This document shows positions 32,484 through 33,000 of a DNA stretch of 33,000 bases, one piece after another. Numbering within the stretch: the first letter of the stretch is position 1; each line of letters opens with the position of its first letter. Origin of the DNA: Glandiceps talaboti (lineage: Eukaryota > Hemichordata > Enteropneusta > Spengelidae); the NCBI RefSeq assembly GCF_964340395.1, contig NC_135561.1, positions 8,825,732 to 8,858,731 on the forward strand. Reading direction: 5' to 3'. The translations under genes and the position numbers were made by a program. The notes under the pieces were generated by a model, which was not told the DNA's origin, ran no database searches, and worked only from the letters and a program-made list of their open reading frames with translations.

Positions 32484-32661
32484 GACTGTCGACAGTCGCT
32501 CGCGCCTTTTTGTCCAACGATCCGACGCAACACTACTATAATCGCATACTGATATCGAAGGCCGGAGCTCGGGCCTTTGGCCCTCGATATCAGTATGCGA
32601 TGCGCCGGATCGGAGTTAGATAAAACGTAGGGAAAAAAGGCGCGAGCGACTGTCGACAGTC
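32484..32661. mobile_element. TA-flanked MITE, copy 2
   Basis: 178 bp. Same ends as copy 1 (GACTGTCGACAGTCG, then CTCGCGCCTTTTT, and the reverse at the right), with TA on each side (32482-32483 and 32662-32663). A long inner hairpin, ATCGCATACTGATATCGA / TCGATATCAGTATGCGAT, fills most of the interior. The interior differs from copy 1, while the ends are conserved. Confidence 0.87.
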
Positions 32662-33000
32662 TAGGTGCTAGTATTCGAATACAATAGAGTCATATTTTAC
32701 TTACTAGCCCGGGCCTGATAAGGAACAGAAGAACAGAAACAACAACAGTAACAAGTTGCTATACTCTTTATAATATAGTACATCATTTGCCACTTTTTGT
32801 TGTTGTTTCTGTTTCCTTGGGGGGGGTGCTTGTTAATATCACCAAGTCCCCTCAAAATAAATCACTTTAGGAGGTCTTCCGTAATTACAAGAGGGAGGAC
32901 CAGAGGATATCAGGTCCAGGCTGTTGCGTAAATATGACCCTTCCCCATTCCATCGTCTAAAATAGTGACCCTCCCTCAATTTCCTTTGGAATTCTCTAAA

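Overview
This is a window of animal nuclear DNA: AT-rich, with long introns, many microsatellites, and many short non-autonomous repeats. It carries a metazoan linker histone and an immunoglobulin/TIR receptor. The receptor type and the invertebrate-style repeats suggest a non-vertebrate, probably marine, bilaterian. I cannot name the species or phylum from sequence alone.

Layout: 1-2,900 is intergenic, with a hairpin minisatellite, two large microsatellites and a TA-flanked MITE. 2,981-3,496 (+) is an intronless histone H1. 3,500-8,577 is intergenic and holds a decayed LINE 3' end (4,455-4,875), two fold-back elements and a dispersed repeat. 8,578-30,438 (-) is one large gene that I rebuilt by eye from splice sites, reading frames and intron phases. 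It has a signal-peptide exon, a long series of half-immunoglobulin exons, a 48-nt juxtamembrane exon, a transmembrane exon and a terminal TIR exon. 30,439-33,000 is upstream sequence, with a TA microsatellite, another inverted-repeat element and a second copy of the TA-flanked MITE.

The main discovery is the receptor. It has nine Ig-like domains, one membrane pass and one cytoplasmic TIR domain, about 1,200 residues plus one doubtful exon. Vertebrate IL-1R family members have one to three Ig domains. Each Ig domain is built from two exons: the intron inside a domain is phase 0 and the intron between domains is phase 1, with almost no exception. Exon lengths and residue patterns show that the ectodomain grew by tandem duplication (domains 3-4 resemble 5-6, 7 resembles 8, and 9 resembles 4 and 6). 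Several domains have lost one or both canonical Ig cysteines. The second half-exon of domain 7 is the one weak link: the only candidate is frame-broken. The introns are packed with fold-back elements, a hAT-like MITE and tandem units of a dispersed repeat family.

The histone and the receptor are not functionally linked; they are simply neighbours.
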